A DNA stretch of 64,000 nt from the NCBI GenBank assembly GCA_963839955.1, contig CAWIXB010000001.1, positions 2,232,001-2,296,000 on the forward strand. Direction: 5' to 3'. The notes below the pieces were generated by a model. The model searched no databases. It saw only the letters and a program-made list of their open reading frames with translations, and was not told the origin of the DNA. Position numbers and translations under genes: made by a program. Of the stretch, positions 38,838 through 48,277 are shown piece by piece. Within the stretch, counting starts at the first letter, position 1. Every line of letters starts with the position of its first letter. The DNA is from CAWIXB01 sp963839955. GTDB taxonomy: Bacteria > Actinomycetota > Actinomycetes > JACCUZ01.

Positions 38838-40135
38838 CGTCGGACCCGCTGCCCGGCCCGGCGCTGGACTTCGCCGCAACCCCGAGGCCCCGCCGCCTCG
38901 CGGCCGTGGCAGTACTCGCGGTGCTCGCCGCGGTGGCGAGCGGACACGGCGAGCTGCTCATCGTCGCGGTCGCACCCCTGATCCTGCTCGTGCTCTCTCC
39001 GCGCAGCGCGCTGCCGACGTCGGCGCACGCTGCGGTCTCGCTCGAGCCGACCCGGTGCGTCGAGGGCGACGAGCTGACGCTGGCCCTCGAGGTCGGCGTG
39101 CCCGGTGCTGACCGGGTCGAGCTCGTCGTCGTACCCCCGCCCCGGGTCGAGGTCCATCACGACACTGCACCCGTCCGTGCGCCGGGACCGCCGGTCGGCG
39201 CGTCGACCACGGTGAGGCTCGTCCCGCGTCGGTGGGGGCGCTACCGCGATGGTCGGGTGCGCCTGCGGGTCGTCGCCGGCAACGGGATGTACGCCGCCAC
39301 GGTGACGCTGACGATCCCGGAGCTGGTGGTCTACCCCGGCGGCGGGCTGCTGGCCCGGCCGGTCGCTCCCCGCGAGCTGCCGGCGCGGTTCGGCGAGCAC
39401 GCCAGCCGGGCCATCGGGTCGGGCGTGGAGTTCGCCGGCGTGCGGCCCTACGCGAGCGGCGACCGGCGACGCGACATCGACTGGCGTACGACGGCGCGGC
39501 GCCAGGAGCTGCACGTCCGCCAGTACGCGGCGGAACGCCCCGTCGACGTCGTCCTCGTGCTCGACGTCGACACCGACGCGGGCGAGCCCGGCCACTCGAC
39601 GCTGGACCTCAGCGTGCGCGGCGCGCTCGTGCTGGCCTCGACCTACCTCGCAGTGGCCGACCGGATCGGGCTGGTCACCCTCGGGCGGTCGGTGCGCTGG
39701 CTCGCCCCCGCCGCGGGACCCCGCCAGCGGCAGCGCCTCGCGGACGCCCTCATGCAGGTGCGCCTCGACGACAGCCAGGTGGGTGGCGGGATCGACCGGT
39801 TGCCGCCGGCGGCGCTGCCCGGCGGCGCGTTCGTCTGCCTGTTCTCGCCCCTGCTCGACGACCGCGCGGTGACAGCCGTGCGCGACCTGCGGGGTCGCGG
39901 CTTCGGGGTCCTCGTGGTCGACGTGCTGACCAGCGAGCCGGTCGAGGCCCGGTCCCGGCGGTCCGCTGCGGTCCCGGCCGGGCTCGCCCTGCGGGTCTGG
40001 CGGCTCGGTCGCGAGGCCGACCGGGCCGAGCTCGCCGGCCTCGGCGTACCGCTGATGCCCTGGGACGGCACCGGCGACCTGGCCAGTGCGCTGCTGCATG
40101 CCATGAGAGCGGTGCGGCCGGAGGTCCGGGCATGA
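38834..40135 (+). CDS. DUF58 domain-containing protein (first copy)
   Basis: A 433-residue protein. Two N-terminal helices (LAAVAVLAVLAAVASGHGEL region, about 20-52) precede a beta-rich domain and the DUF58 signature GVEFAGVRPYASGDRRRDID followed by WRTTARR. A VWA-like region (VDVVLVLDVDTDAGEPGHST) with metal-site residues follows. It overlaps moxR by four bases (ATGA). This family is the usual MoxR partner at the membrane; the molecular function is not established. Confidence 0.9.
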   Translation: MTSDPLPGPALDFAATPRPRRLAAVAVLAVLAAVASGHGELLIVAVAPLILLVLSPRSALPTSAHAAVSLEPTRCVEGDELTLALEVGVPGADRVELVVVPPPRVEVHHDTAPVRAPGPPVGASTTVRLVPRRWGRYRDGRVRLRVVAGNGMYAATVTLTIPELVVYPGGGLLARPVAPRELPARFGEHASRAIGSGVEFAGVRPYASGDRRRDIDWRTTARRQELHVRQYAAERPVDVVLVLDVDTDAGEPGHSTLDLSVRGALVLASTYLAVADRIGLVTLGRSVRWLAPAAGPRQRQRLADALMQVRLDDSQVGGGIDRLPPAALPGGAFVCLFSPLLDDRAVTAVRDLRGRGFGVLVVDVLTSEPVEARSRRSAAVPAGLALRVWRLGREADRAELAGLGVPLMPWDGTGDLASALLHAMRAVRPEVRA

Positions 40136-40632
40136 CCCGCACAACTCGTTTGAGCCGGGCCGCCGTACCTGCCGCGGCCGGGGTCCTGGCCTGTGTCCCG
40201 GCGCTCACCGACGACCTGCGCCCCGTCCAGTCGCTCGGCCTGTTCGCCGCGGTGGTGGTCGTCGCAGCCACGGCGACCGGCTGGCGGCTGCTGGGGACCT
40301 TCGCGGTGGTCGTGACCACGGCGAGCCTGCTCACCGCCGGACTCACCCCGGACGGGCTTGCCCTCAAGTGGCTCCTTGTCGCCGGCCTGCTCGTGACATG
40401 CCTCGCCGCCACCGTGGACCGGTGCGAGCGCAGCGCGACAGCGGGGGGACGCGTGGTGGTGCTCGCCCGCGGGTCACGGCCCCGCCTTGCTGCGCCGTGG
40501 CTGGTGGCGAGCGGTGCGGCCGCCGGCGTCGCCGCGATCGCCGGCGGCACGGTCGTCCCGTCGGTCTGGCTGGCCTTGATCGGCCTCGCAGCGTCTCTGG
40601 GTGCTCTCGTGGTGGCGCTGCGCCCGCGGTGA
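40132..40632 (+). CDS. Hypothetical multi-pass membrane protein
   Basis: A 166-residue very hydrophobic protein starting MTRTTRLSRAAVPAAAGVLA. About five or six helices fill the length, with one short basic loop (DRCERSATAGGRVVVLARGS). It is the last gene of the first MoxR/DUF58 operon and overlaps DUF58 by four bases. No family is recognised. Confidence 0.65.
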   Translation: MTRTTRLSRAAVPAAAGVLACVPALTDDLRPVQSLGLFAAVVVVAATATGWRLLGTFAVVVTTASLLTAGLTPDGLALKWLLVAGLLVTCLAATVDRCERSATAGGRVVVLARGSRPRLAAPWLVASGAAAGVAAIAGGTVVPSVWLALIGLAASLGALVVALRPR

Positions 40633-40771
40633 CGGCGGGGCGGGTGATGTACGAGAATCGTTACCGGTCGCCCTGTAGACCGCCGGGCCGACCTGAGAGA
40701 CTCCCGACCAAGGAGTCGAGCCCGCCGGGGAGAGTGGCGCGGCCTCGCCACATGCGGCCTAGGAGGGCCAG

Positions 40772-41779
<1,008 letters not shown>

Positions 41780-41797
41780 TGTTCCCAGGCGCCCCTC

Positions 41798-43105
41798 GTG
41801 CGTGACGCGCTCCGTGGCCTGACGACCAGGGGTCGGTCGTTCCTGGCGGCAGGAGTGACCGTCTTCGTGACCTCGGTGCTGCTCGGCCAGCACGACCTGT
41901 TGCGCATCGCGGTGCTGCTGATCGCTCTTCCCCTGGTGAGCGCCGCGGTCGTCGCCCGCACCCGCTACCGGCTGGCATCGGAGCGTCGGCTGAGCTCCGC
42001 CCGCACGCCAGCAGGGTCACCGTGCACGGTGACCCTGCGTCTCGACAACATCTCCAGGCTGCCGACCGGGCTGCTGCTCGTCGAGGACCGGGTCCCCTAC
42101 GTCCTGGGCTCGCGGCCGCGCTTCGTGCTCGACCGCGTGCAGCCCCGCGGGCGCCGGGAGGTCTCCTACCAATTGCGCTCTGAGGTCCGGGGGCGCTACC
42201 AGCTCGGGCCGCTGTCGCTGCGTCTCACCGACCCGTTCGGCCTCTGCGAGCTGCAGCGCTCGTTCACCCGACGCGACATCCTGATCGTCACGCCGCAGGT
42301 GCAGCCGCTCCCGTTGGTACCGCTCTCCAGCGAGTGGACCGGGAGCGGCGAGAGCAGAGCGCGCGCGCTGGCCAGCGCCGGGGAGGACGACGCCGCGACC
42401 CGCGAGTACCGCTACGGCGACGACCTGCGCCGGGTGCACTGGCGCTCCACCGCACGACGAGGGCAGGTCATGGTCCGCCGCGAGGAGCAGCCGTGGCAGA
42501 GCCGCGCCACCCTGCTGCTCGACACCCGCGCCCTGGCCCATCGCGGCGAAGGGCCGGCGTCGTCGTTCGAGTGGGCGGTGTCGGCCGCCGCATCCATCGG
42601 CGTCCATCTCGTGAAGAACGGTTACCACGTGCGGCTGCTCACCGATACCGGCGGCGGTGTCGCCAGCTCCGGTCGCGACGCGAGCGCTGTGGGCAGCGAC
42701 TTCGAGGGCGCGCTGCTCGACACGCTGTCGGTGATCGACCCGTCCGGCCAGCCGACGCTGGCCAGTGCCACCAACTCCCTGCGGCGCAGCGGTGGCGACG
42801 GCCTGCTCGTCGCCATCCTGGGCTCGCTCGAGGCCGAAGAGGCGACCCGGATGGCCCGCCTCCGCACCGGCTCGATCGCCGCCGTCGCCGTGCTGCTCGA
42901 CACCGCCACCTGGGGCAACCGCCCGGCGCGCGCGGACAGCGCCACGTCGTACGAGGGCTCCGAGCTCCTGCTGCGCGGGGCCGGCTGGCGGGTGGTGCCG
43001 GCCTCGGCCGGCGACGCGCTCGCGGACCTGTGGCCGGAGGCGGGGCGTCGACGCCAGCACACCGATCTGGCCGACGTCCCGACCGGGGCGGGGACCCTTT
43101 CATGA
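41798..43105 (+). CDS. DUF58 domain-containing protein (second copy)
   Basis: A 435-residue protein with two N-terminal helices (FLAAGVTVFVTSVLLGQHDL and LRIAVLLIALPLVSAAVVAR), a beta-rich domain and the DUF58 signature (REYRYGDDLRRVHWRSTARR). A VWA-like domain follows with LLLDTRALAHRGEGPASSFE. It starts at a GTG 18 bases after moxR and ends overlapping the transglutaminase gene (ATGA). Confidence 0.9.
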   Translation: MRDALRGLTTRGRSFLAAGVTVFVTSVLLGQHDLLRIAVLLIALPLVSAAVVARTRYRLASERRLSSARTPAGSPCTVTLRLDNISRLPTGLLLVEDRVPYVLGSRPRFVLDRVQPRGRREVSYQLRSEVRGRYQLGPLSLRLTDPFGLCELQRSFTRRDILIVTPQVQPLPLVPLSSEWTGSGESRARALASAGEDDAATREYRYGDDLRRVHWRSTARRGQVMVRREEQPWQSRATLLLDTRALAHRGEGPASSFEWAVSAAASIGVHLVKNGYHVRLLTDTGGGVASSGRDASAVGSDFEGALLDTLSVIDPSGQPTLASATNSLRRSGGDGLLVAILGSLEAEEATRMARLRTGSIAAVAVLLDTATWGNRPARADSATSYEGSELLLRGAGWRVVPASAGDALADLWPEAGRRRQHTDLADVPTGAGTLS

Positions 43106-45498
43106 AGGGCACGCTGACCGACAACGTCGCGACACTTCGCCTGCCGGTGACGGCCGGGCTGGCGGTGGTCGCGTCCTCGCTCTGCCTGGGCGCCACCTTC
43201 CTGACCACCGTCTGGTTCCTGCCGACGGTGGGCGCAGTGATCTTCACGGTGGCCGGGGCCGAGCTGGTGCGCCGCCTGCCGGTGCCGCGCACGCTGGTGC
43301 CGCTCGGCGGAGCCGTCGCCCTGCTCGCCTACATCGTGCTGCGCTACGCGCGCGACCAGGCGCTGCTGTGGGTCATCCCGGGACCGGAGGCGTTCGACGA
43401 ACTGTCCAGGCTGCTCGACCAGGGACAGACCGACATCGCGCGCTTCGCCGCTCCGATCGGCGTCTCACCCGGCATCGAGTTCCTGGCCGTCGCCGGCGTG
43501 GGCTTGACGGCGCTCGTCGTCGACACCGTCGCCGTGACCATGCGCCGCGCGGCGCTGGCCGGGCTCCCCCTCCTCGCCCTCTACACCGTGCCGACCTCGG
43601 TAGTGCCCGACGGCGTGAGCTGGTTCGCGTTCGCCCTCGGCGGCGCCGCCTACCTCGCCCTGCTGCTCGCCGAGGCACGCGAACGGGTGAGCCGCTGGGG
43701 CCGCCCGCTCAACGCATCACGACAGCTCACCGGGCGCGCCGACGTGGAGACCGCGCCGCTCGCACAGGTCGGCCGCCGCGTCGGCGCCGCAGCCCTCGGT
43801 CTCGCCCTCGTGGTGCCTGCCCTGCTGCCGCAGCTCGACCCGGAGTCGTTCGGCTTCGGTGCCGGCGGCTTCGGCGACGGTTCGGGCAGCGGGAACACGG
43901 TCGCCGTCGTGAACCCGATCGTGGAGCTGGGCAAGGACCTGCGGCGCGGCGAGGACCGGACCGTGCTGCGCTACACCGGCAGACCGACGTACCTCCGCAT
44001 CGTCGGTCTCGACGTCTTCACCGGCGAACGCTGGCAGCCCCGCCGGCTGCGTGTCTCGAGCAGCCGGAACAACATCGAGGACGGACTCGTGCCGCCGCCG
44101 GGACTCGACGACGGCATCACCCGGGAGTCGACGCGTCACAGTGTCGAGATCTTCGGGCTCGACCAGCGGTGGCTGCCGCTGCCCTACCCGGCGCGGGAGG
44201 TCAACGACATCGACGGCCGGTGGGTCTACGAGCCGGCGACCTTCAACGTCTTCTCGGTCAACCGGTCGACACAGGACCTCGAGTACGACGTACGCAGCGT
44301 GGTGGTGGGTCCAACACCCGAACAGCTGCGCAACGCCGAGCCGAGCACCGCACCGAGCCTGACGCGCTTCCTCCAGCTACCCACCCGCATCCCGGCAGTG
44401 GTCGAGGAGACCGCCCGGCAGATCACGGGCGGGCAGCGGACCGACTACGACCGTGCGCTGGCGCTGCAACAGTGGTTGCGCGACCCCCAGGTCTTCACCT
44501 ACTCGACCAGGGTTGCCGACGAGGTCGGCGACGCGCACGGCGCCCAGGCCATCGCGGAGTTCCTCAAGTCGCGGCGCGGCTACTGCGTGCACTTCGCCTC
44601 GACCATGGCCGTCATGGCCCGACAGCTCGGCATTCCCGCGCGGGTCGCCGTGGGCTACACACCAGGCACCGCCCAGGGCGGCGGCAGCCACTTGGTCACC
44701 CTGCACGACCTGCACTCCTGGCCGGAGCTCTACTTCCAGGGCGTGGGCTGGATTGCCTTCGAGCCGACCCCGGCATCGCGCACGGGCAGTCCGCCGAGGT
44801 ACGCCCGGCTGCCGGCACCGGCACCCGTCAACCCGACGGCGTCGCCGAGCGCGCTGCCGGGCGATCGAGGCGACGCGGTGCCCAGCGGTGCGCCGCGCGA
44901 CCCGCGCGACCCGGACGTCGTACCCGCCGGCGGTGCCGCCGGCCCGCCGCCGACCCTGCTCGACCGGCTGCGCTCTGCCCTCGTGCCGGGGCTCGTCGTA
45001 CTGGGTCTGCTGCTGCTCGGGCTGGTGCCGGCCATGACCCGGGTCGTCGTCCGACGCCGGCGCTGGGTGCGGGCCAGGCAACCAGGGGCCCATGTCACCG
45101 CCGCGTGGGCCGAGCTGCGGGACACGCTCGTCGACTACGGCTACGACTGGCGGCCGAGCGACCCGCCGCGACGCGGGGCGCAACGGGTCGTCGCGGAGAT
45201 GGAGCTACCGTTCGACGCGGGCGAGTCGGTGGGCCGGCTCGCGAAGGCGACCGAGCAGGCGCGCTACGCCGTCGATCCGGCGGACCCGGGTGACCTGCGC
45301 GAGGACGTCGACCGGGTGCGGACGGCACTCGCCGTCGGCGCGACCAGGAGGGAACGCCTGCGGGCCCGGCTGATGCCCCGCTCGACCCGCGACGTGGCCG
45401 CCGGGGTGTCGGAGCGCTTCGCCGACGTCCTCGATGCGGTCGACGTGGGACTTGCCCGGCTCGGCCGGCGGGTGCTGCCCTGGCGACGCACCACCTGA
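43102..45498 (+). CDS. TgpA-like transmembrane transglutaminase/protease-like protein
   Basis: A 798-residue protein. About six helices fill residues 1-245, and DUF3488-type periplasmic sequence follows. The transglutaminase core has its Cys at about C495 in RRGYCVHFASTMAVMARQLG, His about H538 in HDLHSWPELYFQGVGWIAFE and an acidic third residue nearby. One more helix (VPGLVVLGLLLLGLVPAMTR) and a DUF4129-like cytoplasmic tail complete it. The family is found with MoxR and DUF58 in many bacteria, where it may crosslink or cleave envelope proteins. The substrate is unknown. Confidence 0.9.
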   Translation: MKGTLTDNVATLRLPVTAGLAVVASSLCLGATFLTTVWFLPTVGAVIFTVAGAELVRRLPVPRTLVPLGGAVALLAYIVLRYARDQALLWVIPGPEAFDELSRLLDQGQTDIARFAAPIGVSPGIEFLAVAGVGLTALVVDTVAVTMRRAALAGLPLLALYTVPTSVVPDGVSWFAFALGGAAYLALLLAEARERVSRWGRPLNASRQLTGRADVETAPLAQVGRRVGAAALGLALVVPALLPQLDPESFGFGAGGFGDGSGSGNTVAVVNPIVELGKDLRRGEDRTVLRYTGRPTYLRIVGLDVFTGERWQPRRLRVSSSRNNIEDGLVPPPGLDDGITRESTRHSVEIFGLDQRWLPLPYPAREVNDIDGRWVYEPATFNVFSVNRSTQDLEYDVRSVVVGPTPEQLRNAEPSTAPSLTRFLQLPTRIPAVVEETARQITGGQRTDYDRALALQQWLRDPQVFTYSTRVADEVGDAHGAQAIAEFLKSRRGYCVHFASTMAVMARQLGIPARVAVGYTPGTAQGGGSHLVTLHDLHSWPELYFQGVGWIAFEPTPASRTGSPPRYARLPAPAPVNPTASPSALPGDRGDAVPSGAPRDPRDPDVVPAGGAAGPPPTLLDRLRSALVPGLVVLGLLLLGLVPAMTRVVVRRRRWVRARQPGAHVTAAWAELRDTLVDYGYDWRPSDPPRRGAQRVVAEMELPFDAGESVGRLAKATEQARYAVDPADPGDLREDVDRVRTALAVGATRRERLRARLMPRSTRDVAAGVSERFADVLDAVDVGLARLGRRVLPWRRTT

Positions 45499-45541
45499 GG
45501 GCGCGCGGGCACGCGAGTACTGAGCGGATCAACAGTGCTGG

Positions 45542-45958
45542 TCAGCGGCCGTTCTCGTCGCGGCGGCGGTTCCAGCGCTCCTCGAGGCGGTCCATGAACG
45601 AGCGCTGGTCGCGCGTCCGGCGCGGCGCCGCCGGCTGCGGCCGGCGTACGTCGCCGGACGCTTCGACGACCCCCAGCCGGTTGGCGGTGGCGACCCGGCG
45701 ATAGCTGGTCAGGGCGAACAACGCGGACCCGAGCATCATCAGGAAGCCGAGCACGCTGACCAGCGTGGTCTTGGCGACCAGGCCCGCCATCAGCAGGACG
45801 ACGCCGATCACGAAGCCGAAGGCGGCCAGCACGACGCGGCGGCGGAAGTTGCTGCGGGGGTCACGGCCCTTGAGGGACGACGCGAACTTGGGGTCCTCGG
45901 CGTAGAGGGCCCGCTCCATCTGCTCGAGCAGGCGCTGCTCGTGCTCGGAGAGCGGCAC
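45542..45958 (-). CDS. DUF3040 family small membrane protein
   Basis: A 138-residue protein starting VPLSEHEQRLLEQMERALYA, the DUF3040 hallmark, followed by EDPKFASSLKGRDPRSNFRR. Two adjacent helices (VVLAAFGFVIGVVLLMAGLV and LVSVLGFLMMLGSALFALTS) precede a basic tail with RSFMDRLEERWNRR. The GTG at 45958 follows GAGGAGG. The family is widespread in actinobacteria and uncharacterised. It is convergent with the transglutaminase operon. Confidence 0.9.
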   Translation of the reverse strand: MPLSEHEQRLLEQMERALYAEDPKFASSLKGRDPRSNFRRRVVLAAFGFVIGVVLLMAGLVAKTTLVSVLGFLMMLGSALFALTSYRRVATANRLGVVEASGDVRRPQPAAPRRTRDQRSFMDRLEERWNRRRDENGR

Positions 45959-46112
45959 GGACTCCTCCTCGCAGCCGATGACGCCACGGCGACGACGGCG
46001 AACGCAGTGCCGTGTCTCAAGAATATGCGCCCGAAGGCTCTGGTGAAACCCGCCTCCCGATAATGACGTCCGAGAGGCCCCGAGAGGTTTCCCGATCGTT
46101 ACTCGGACACTC

Positions 46113-47408
46113 TCAGTCGGCGCCGAGCAGGCCAGTCGGATCACCTGAGCGTCGCTCCGCGCGAGCGGAATGTGATGACTCCTCCGGCACCAGGCTGGCC
46201 GGGCGGACGGCGCACCGGAGCCGAAGCGCAGCAGCCGCCCGATCGGCGGCCTGCTCGGCCTCGCGCCGCCCGTGCGACGCGCTCGCCGAGCTGCATCTGC
46301 CGGGGTGCGGCCTCGGCGTCCGCGAGCCCCTCGACCCGGACGCCCACCAGCCGGATCCGGGCCCGGTCGAGGCCGAGGGCTTCGAAGAGGCCGCTGGCCG
46401 TGCGCGTAGACGACCTGTCCGACGTCGGTGGCCTCGTGCAGCGTGCGTGACCGGGTGATCGTCGTGAAGTCGGCAAAACGCACCTTGAGGGTGACGGTGC
46501 GCCCGACCAGCCCTGCGGTCGCGCAGCCGGGCGGCGGTGCGCTCGGCAGAGACGCAGCAGCTCGCGGCGTACGAGGTCGGCGTCGTCGACGTCGCGGGCG
46601 AAGGTCTCCTCGGCGCCGATGCTTTTGTCCGGCTCGTGCGGGACGACCACCCGCTCGTCGCGGCCCCACGCGAGGGCGTGCAGGTGGGCGCCGGTGGCCT
46701 GGCCGAGGGCGCGGACCAGGGTGGCGAGCGGGGTGTGGGCGATGTCGCCGACGGTGTGCAGCCCGAGACGGACGAGCGCCTGCTCGGTCTTCTCCCCCAC
46801 TCCCCACAGCGCCGCCGACCGGGAGCGGGTGCAGGAACGCGACCGCGTCGGCCGCCGGCACCACGAGCATCCCGTCGGGCTTGCTGCGGGTCGACGCGAG
46901 CTTGGCGACGAACTTCGTGCTCGCGACACCCACGGAACAGGTGATGCCCTGCTCGTCGGCCACGCGGTCGCGGATCAGCTGCGCCGATCACGGCGGGCCG
47001 GCCGAGCCGGCGTTGCGCACCGGCCACGTCGAGGAACGCCTCGTCGAGCGAGAGTGGCTCGACCAGCGGGGTGATGGACCGGAAGATCTCCATGACCCCG
47101 GCGGACACTGTCGAGTAGAGCCCGTGCGAGGGCGAGATCACTGTCGCGTGCGGGGCGAGGCGACGGGCCCGGGTCATCGGCATGGCGGAGTGGACGCCGA
47201 ACCGGCGCGCCTCGTAGGTCGCGGAGAGCACCACGCCGCGCGAGCCTCCGCCGATGATGACGGCCTTACCCCGCAGCTCGGGGCGGCCGATCAGCTCGAC
47301 CGACGCATAGAACGCGTCCATGTCGACGTGCAGGACCGTGCAGCCGGTGTCGTCGCCGGGCGGGCCGGACGGTGGCCCCGGCCGGTGCAGTTGTTGGCTG
47401 CGGCTCAT
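46113..47408 (-). pseudogene. dinB: DNA polymerase IV gene disrupted by multiple frameshifts
   Basis: The Y-family polymerase sequence is recognisable throughout but switches between three frames. The intact N-terminus has TVLHVDMDAFYASVELIGRP and PLSLDEAFLDVAGAQRRLGR. Later frames give ITCSVGVASTKFVAKLASTR, LWGVGEKTEQALVRLGLHTV, VVPHEPDKSIGAEETFARDV, RTVTLKVRFADFTTITRSRT and LGLDRARIRLVGVRVEGLAD. Shifts are near 46981, 46813, 46547, 46518, 46399 and 46279, most explained by one extra G or C, with more disturbance at 46210-46240. No in-block stop codons or lost catalytic residues are seen. It is either a young pseudogene or a locally faulty sequence. Confidence 0.88.
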
Positions 47409-47435
47409 CGGCTCATCGGCTCACTCGGTCACTCG

Positions 47436-48197
47436 TCACCGGCGGATGGCGAGCACGTGCAGCTGGGTGGCCAGCGCCCGGAAGTCGGGCCGGTCGGCGA
47501 CGGCCGCTTCCAGGGCGAGCAGAGCCTCGGTCGCCCCCGGTTCCGCATCGACGAGAGCGCCGGGCACCAGGTCGGCGAAGTTGCGTACGCCGTGGACCGC
47601 CCCGACCTCGAGCCCGGCCGCCGCGAGCACCTCGATCAGCGCCTGCTCGGTGAACCGGCGCGGGAGCGGGTCGGCCGGCCCCCAGCGCCCGGCCGGGTCG
47701 TCGAGGGCATGGCGGGCCTCGGCGAGGCGCCCGGCGATGGCGCGGCTGAGCACGACCGCGTTGCGACCGGCGACCAGCGCACTCAGCGTGCCTCCAGTAC
47801 GCAACGCCCGGGCCAGGGCGTCGACGGCGGGCGTGAGGTCGTCGACGTGCTCGAGGACGCCGTGGCAGAGCACCAGGTCGGCGCTGCCCGCGTCGACCAC
47901 GTCGAGCAGCCCGGCCGCGTCGCCCTGCGCCGCCCGCACCGAGACGTCGGCATCGCCGGCCCGGCGCTCGAGCGAGGCGAGGGCGTCGGGGCTGGGATCG
48001 ACGACGGTGACGCGGTGACCGAGCCGGGCCAGCGGGACCGCGAAGCCGCCGGTGCCGCCGCCCACGTCGACGATCTCGAGCCCGCTGCCGAGCCCCGAGA
48101 GCGCCGTCTGGAGCGCGTCCCAGACGACGGCGGTGCGCACCGAGCGCACCCCGCGGCCACGCTCGGTCCGCTCGACTCGTTCGGTGCGCTCGGGCAT
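47436..48197 (-). CDS. Class I SAM-dependent methyltransferase
   Basis: A 253-residue protein. Motif I is LEIVDVGGGTGGFAVPLARL, the acidic end of strand 2 is VTVVDPSPDALASLERRAGD, and motif post-I/IV is DLVLCHGVLEHVDDLTPAVD. The C-terminal half is typical of UbiE/BioC-like Methyltransf_11/25 folds. It starts about 80 bases after the dnaE2 stop on the same strand, so it may belong to the SOS operon. The substrate cannot be inferred. Confidence 0.88.
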   Translation of the reverse strand: MPERTERVERTERGRGVRSVRTAVVWDALQTALSGLGSGLEIVDVGGGTGGFAVPLARLGHRVTVVDPSPDALASLERRAGDADVSVRAAQGDAAGLLDVVDAGSADLVLCHGVLEHVDDLTPAVDALARALRTGGTLSALVAGRNAVVLSRAIAGRLAEARHALDDPAGRWGPADPLPRRFTEQALIEVLAAAGLEVGAVHGVRNFADLVPGALVDAEPGATEALLALEAAVADRPDFRALATQLHVLAIRR

Positions 48198-48277
48198 GCG
48201 ATCACCCTACGGACAAAGTCCGACGGGCAGGTGCCCGTCCGTCCGGCCCTCTCATCTGTCCCCTTCAGCGGGCACCC

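Noticed and set aside
46113..47408. Programmed frameshifting in dinB
   Set aside because: Too many shifts, no slippery sequences or shared geometry, and no known precedent in this family.
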